From Ilumatobacteraceae bacterium (GTDB lineage Bacteria > Actinomycetota > Acidimicrobiia > Acidimicrobiales > Ilumatobacteraceae), in the NCBI GenBank assembly GCA_016463105.1, contig JAEMRY010000052.1, forward strand, positions 1-9,527: a stretch of DNA of 9,527 nucleotides, given 5' to 3'. Below are positions 6,544-9,527 of this stretch, piece after piece (the first letter of the stretch is position 1; every line of letters starts with the position of its first letter). A model generated the notes under the pieces. That model saw only the letters and a list, made by a program, of their open reading frames with translations. It was not told the origin of the DNA and did not search any database. Made by a program: the position numbers and the translations under genes.

Positions 6544-7455
6544 CTATTTGGCGCGCGCACGCGGATGTGCTTCACGGTACATCTCGTAGAGAACTTCATT
6601 ATCAACTTTTGTATAAATCTGAGTGGTGCTGACAGATGCGTGACCGAGCAACTCTTGCACTACGCGCAAATCGGCACCGTGCACCAACATATGTGTTGCG
6701 CATGAATGACGCAAAGCATGCGGTGAGAGGTTTTTAATTTTGGCGATCTCACCATATTTTCGAACTATATTCCATGCTGCTTGCCGTGATAGGCGTGTTC
6801 CGTGCACTCCGAGAAACACAGCGTCACTATCTTCACGACTCGCCCACTGCTCAGGAGTCAACGCGGGTCGTCCACCTAAATCAAAATAATCTGAGAGTGC
6901 ATCATGACATAATCGCCCAAACGGAACTATCCGTTCTTTTGCACCTTTGCCGAAAAGTCGCACGAGCGAATCTTCCATGTCGATATCACTCATTGACAAG
7001 CCACACACTTCGGCAACTCGAGCACCAGTCGCATAGAGAAACTCAAGCAATGCGCGATCTCGCCTGGCGAATGAATCGACACCAGTGACAGAACTCAATA
7101 ATCTCGCTACATCTTCTTCGGCAAGTGCCTTTGGCAAACTACTGGGCACTTTGACGCCGTCAACTAAGGCTGCCGGATTATCTGTTCGAATTCCTTCTTG
7201 TGTTAAATATCGGTGAAACATTCGCACTGCGGCAAATTGGCGAGCCACAGACTTCGGGGCTTTGCCTGTTGCGCGCAGATGTGCGACGAACCGCTCAAGA
7301 TGCTGAACAGTCACTTTAAGGATTGTCGTTTTTTGCTTGGCTAACCAGATCTGATAATTATTTAGATCTCGCTGATAAGCGCTAAGCGTGTTGATCGATC
7401 TCCCTTGCTCTACTCGCATCCACGTCATAAACGTGTCGAGTGGATCAGAAGCCAT
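6544..7455 (-). CDS. xerD: Site-specific tyrosine recombinase XerD
   Basis: XerD, with XerC, resolves chromosome dimers at dif during cell division. The 303-residue length matches the family. All catalytic residues of the tyrosine recombinase fold are present: R146 (TGARVAEV), K170 (FGKGAKER), H246 and R249 (SPHALRH), H272 (LLGHASV) and the nucleophile Y281 (TQIYTKV). Residues 1-90 form the N-terminal SAM-like DNA-binding domain (LDTFMTWMRVEQGRS, TLSAYQRDL). The ATG start is 3 bp after the NUDIX stop. The pyrG-NUDIX-xerD order matches Rv1699-Rv1701 of M. tuberculosis, so this is the chromosomal XerD rather than a phage or integron integrase. XerC is the alternative name on sequence alone; context favours XerD. 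Confidence 0.94.
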   Translation of the reverse strand: MASDPLDTFMTWMRVEQGRSINTLSAYQRDLNNYQIWLAKQKTTILKVTVQHLERFVAHLRATGKAPKSVARQFAAVRMFHRYLTQEGIRTDNPAALVDGVKVPSSLPKALAEEDVARLLSSVTGVDSFARRDRALLEFLYATGARVAEVCGLSMSDIDMEDSLVRLFGKGAKERIVPFGRLCHDALSDYFDLGGRPALTPEQWASREDSDAVFLGVHGTRLSRQAAWNIVRKYGEIAKIKNLSPHALRHSCATHMLVHGADLRVVQELLGHASVSTTQIYTKVDNEVLYEMYREAHPRARAK

Positions 7456-7458
7456 GCA

Positions 7459-8019
7459 TTAAATATACGTTTTAGCGGTGAGCGCAACTAGCAACAAACC
7501 AATAACGGTTTTGGCGTCCTGAATTTCACCGAGTTTGATCATCTCGATGCATCTCTCGAAGCCGATCTTTTCGATTGTCATAAATTGTTCTTCAGGACCA
7601 TGCCGATCGATTTTTGTTTCAGTCAAATCAGTTGCGAGAAATAGGTTTACGAACGAATTGCTCATTCCTGGTGCCGAGATATGACGACCAAGGTCAACCA
7701 TCGTGGCTGCCACCAAACCTGCTTCTTCTTCAAGTTCACGATGTGCGGTCAATATTGGATCTTCACCTTCGAGATCACGCATTCCTGCTGGTATCTCAAG
7801 GGTCGTCACACCCAATGCCGGGCGGTACTGGCGCACAAGAACCACTTTGCGAGAACCTTTGTCACCGTCAAGTGCAATTATGCCGACTGCACCAGGCGAG
7901 CGCACAAAAGTTCGCGTGAATTCGGCGCCACTTGGGTCAACGAATTTGCCTTCGATCAACGACCAAACGGCCCATTGATGAACCAATTTTTCGTTGACAC
8001 GATTAAATTCTGCCGTCAT
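7459..8019 (-). CDS. NUDIX hydrolase, ADP-ribose pyrophosphatase-like
   Basis: A 186-residue NUDIX enzyme, likely cleaving ADP-ribose or a similar nucleoside diphosphate sugar. The NUDIX box runs from G79 (IPAGMRD) through E86 to R94-E95-L96 and E98-E99-A100-G101-L102; the spacing between G and the first E is one residue longer than the GX5E consensus, in the PAGMRD form seen in actinobacterial homologues. VRQYRP (62-67) is typical of ADP-ribose pyrophosphatases, and SAPGMSNSFVNLFLA (115-129) corresponds to the SPG-type substrate motif downstream. The ATG start is 17 bp after the pyrG stop, with no good ribosome site. The pyrG-NUDIX-xerD order is conserved in actinobacteria (Rv1700 lies between pyrG and xerD in M. 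tuberculosis). The substrate is inferred from the family only. Confidence 0.9.
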   Translation of the reverse strand: MTAEFNRVNEKLVHQWAVWSLIEGKFVDPSGAEFTRTFVRSPGAVGIIALDGDKGSRKVVLVRQYRPALGVTTLEIPAGMRDLEGEDPILTAHRELEEEAGLVAATMVDLGRHISAPGMSNSFVNLFLATDLTETKIDRHGPEEQFMTIEKIGFERCIEMIKLGEIQDAKTVIGLLLVALTAKTYI

Positions 8020-8036
8020 CGCAGGTTGTGCAATAA

Positions 8037-9527
8037 CTAATGTGTCAGCGATTTATTTGAAACTGGAGTATCAGAAACTTCGATTGGCAATTGCGCCAAT
8101 CTCTGAGTACGAAACTTAAGTGCGGCACCGATCAATTCTCTGAACAGCGGATGAGGCCGATCTGGACGACTTTTAAATTCTGGATGCGCTTGTGTGCCAA
8201 CCCAAAACGGATGATTCTCAAGTTCAACGAACTCAACGAGTCGTTTGTCTGGCGAAGTGCCACTGCAAGTGAGACCTGCTGCTTCGATTCGCGCGCGATA
8301 ATTCGAATTGAATTCATAACGATGACGATGACGCTCACTAACAACTGGTTCACCATATGCATTTGCGACTTTGCTTCCTGGCGTGAGCACGGCATAATAA
8401 GCACCGAGGCGCATCGTGCCACCTTTATTTGTCACCTCACGTTGGTCGTTCATCAAATCAATAACTGGGTGTGGTGTTGCTGCATTGAACTCTGTCGAAT
8501 TGGCATCTGCCAAACCAATAACATTGCGCGCGAACTCGACTGTCATCACCTGCATACCCAGACAAAGACCGAGGCAAGGCACCATATTCTCGCGGGCAAA
8601 TTCTGCTGCCCGAATTTTGCCTTCAATTCCACGAGGACCAAAACCACCCGGGATGACGATTCCGTCTAGTGAACCAAGTCTTTCGTCAGCCTGCAGACCT
8701 TCAACGTCTTCGGCCTGTATCCAGACAACTTCGATTTGTGCACCGTGATGAAAACCTGCGTGCTTGAGACTTTCAATCACCGAAAGATACGCGTCGTGCA
8801 AGTCGACATATTTGCCGATCAAACCGATTCGCACCGGAGAAACCGACGCTTCAATACGCGCAACGAGTTGAAGCCACGGCGACAAATCAATTGGCGCTTC
8901 AATTCGCAACACATCACAGACGACAGTGTCAAGACCTTCTTCGTGCAATATCAACGGCAACTCATAAATATTTTTTACGTCAACTGCGTTGATTACCGCA
9001 CGATTGTCGACGTCACATTGACTTGAAATCTTTCGCTTCAGCGAATCGCTCAATGGTTCGTTGCTTCGACAAACGATGACATCTGGTTGAATACCACGGC
9101 TGCGCAACTCGGTAACGCTGTGTTGTGTTGGTTTTGTCTTTTGCTCGCCACTTGGCCCCAGAACCGGAACCAAAGTTACGTGCATATAACAAACATTGTC
9201 TCTGCCGACTTCGTTTCTGAACTGACGAATGGCGTCAAGAAACGGAAGAATTTCTATGTCGCCGACTGTTCCGCCAACTTCGGTGATCACGACGTCTACT
9301 TCATCTGTAACTAATCGTCGAATTCGACGTTTGATCTCATCAGTGACATGCGGAATCACTTGAACAGTGCGACCGAGGTAATCTCCGCGCCGTTCGGCGG
9401 CTAAAACTGATTGATAAATAGAACCTGTTGTTGCATTTGACGCTCTTGTTAGTGGCTCATCAATAAATCGCTCATAGTGACCAAGATCTAAATCTGTTTC
9501 TCCGCCATCATCGGTAACAAAAACTTC
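8037..9527 (-). CDS. pyrG: CTP synthase (partial, N-terminus beyond window edge)
   Basis: CTP synthase aminates UTP to CTP using ATP and glutamine. The visible 496 residues lack about the first 50-60 of a usual length near 545; the frame is open to the right edge, beginning EVFVTDDGGETDLDLGHYER. This is the synthase domain, continuing with ITEVGGTVGDIE and a GPSGEQKTKPTQHS segment. A glutamine amidotransferase class I domain follows: the oxyanion segment VIPGGFGPRG, the nucleophile Cys in CLGLCLGMQ (codon 8564-8562) and the His-Glu pair in AHPEF. The true start lies outside the window; the GTG at 9359 is internal. pyrG leads into the NUDIX gene 17 bp downstream, probably in one transcript. 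All catalytic elements in view are intact. Confidence 0.97.
   Translation of the reverse strand, partial: EVFVTDDGGETDLDLGHYERFIDEPLTRASNATTGSIYQSVLAAERRGDYLGRTVQVIPHVTDEIKRRIRRLVTDEVDVVITEVGGTVGDIEILPFLDAIRQFRNEVGRDNVCYMHVTLVPVLGPSGEQKTKPTQHSVTELRSRGIQPDVIVCRSNEPLSDSLKRKISSQCDVDNRAVINAVDVKNIYELPLILHEEGLDTVVCDVLRIEAPIDLSPWLQLVARIEASVSPVRIGLIGKYVDLHDAYLSVIESLKHAGFHHGAQIEVVWIQAEDVEGLQADERLGSLDGIVIPGGFGPRGIEGKIRAAEFARENMVPCLGLCLGMQVMTVEFARNVIGLADANSTEFNAATPHPVIDLMNDQREVTNKGGTMRLGAYYAVLTPGSKVANAYGEPVVSERHRHRYEFNSNYRARIEAAGLTCSGTSPDKRLVEFVELENHPFWVGTQAHPEFKSRPDRPHPLFRELIGAALKFRTQRLAQLPIEVSDTPVSNKSLTH

Noticed and set aside
7614..8040. Three overlapping plus-strand open frames opposite the NUDIX gene
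   Set aside because: All are antisense to a gene with clear NUDIX motifs; their translations show no recognisable domain and one runs through the adjacent gene gap.
9357..9359. GTG 9359 as the start of pyrG
   Set aside because: The frame stays open to the window edge and encodes the conserved CTP synthase segment EVFVTDDGGETDLDLGHYER, so this codon is internal.

Overview
This 9.5 kb window is a dense stretch of bacterial core genes with no mobile element, RNA gene, CRISPR array or obvious foreign DNA. Eleven protein-coding genes were recognised. Ten lie on the minus strand and one (trpS) on the plus strand. The genes at both window edges (pyrG on the right, a phosphoribosyltransferase on the left) are cut by the window. 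Base composition looks moderate to low in GC (mid-40s by eye). Intergenic gaps are mostly 3-20 bp, with one 4-bp gene overlap, which suggests a compact genome.

The gene order pyrG - NUDIX hydrolase - xerD - (insert) - scpA - scpB - rluB is a well-known actinobacterial neighbourhood; Mycobacterium tuberculosis has it from Rv1699 to Rv1711. The AroA signature AGTxxRF and the NUDIX 'PAGMRD' box also look actinobacterial. The most economical reading is an actinobacterium (Actinomycetota) of unusually low GC, such as an aquatic lineage of Acidimicrobiia or a similar streamlined group. The class-level placement is inference and would need a phylogeny.

Layout from the right edge, following the minus strand. 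Block 1 (about 9527 to 6086) is pyrG (CTP synthesis), an ADP-ribose-pyrophosphatase-like NUDIX hydrolase, xerD (chromosome dimer resolution) and a minimal HD-domain protein. The genes are 3-17 bp apart and probably form one operon. Block 2 is trpS (tryptophanyl-tRNA synthetase) on the plus strand, convergent with the HD gene (12 bp between stops) and divergent from scpA (about 50 bp between starts). Block 3 (5033 to 565) is scpA, scpB (condensin partners of SMC), rluB (23S rRNA pseudouridine synthase), tyrA (prephenate dehydrogenase with a C-terminal ACT domain) and aroA (EPSP synthase). These are closely spaced and tyrA/aroA overlap by 4 bp, so they are probably co-transcribed. The block joins chromosome segregation, ribosome maturation and the shikimate/tyrosine pathway. 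Block 4 (494 to beyond the left edge) is a PRPP-dependent purine-type phosphoribosyltransferase with its own likely promoter in the 70-bp gap after aroA.

I did not find an undescribed multi-gene system. The points most worth a second look are the minimal HD protein after xerD, the local rearrangements of the actinobacterial neighbourhood (trpS inverted inside it; tyrA-aroA and the phosphoribosyltransferase where cmk-der would follow rluB), a 9-bp direct repeat flanking the -10 of the phosphoribosyltransferase promoter, and a Phe at the AroA position that is Pro101 in E. coli.
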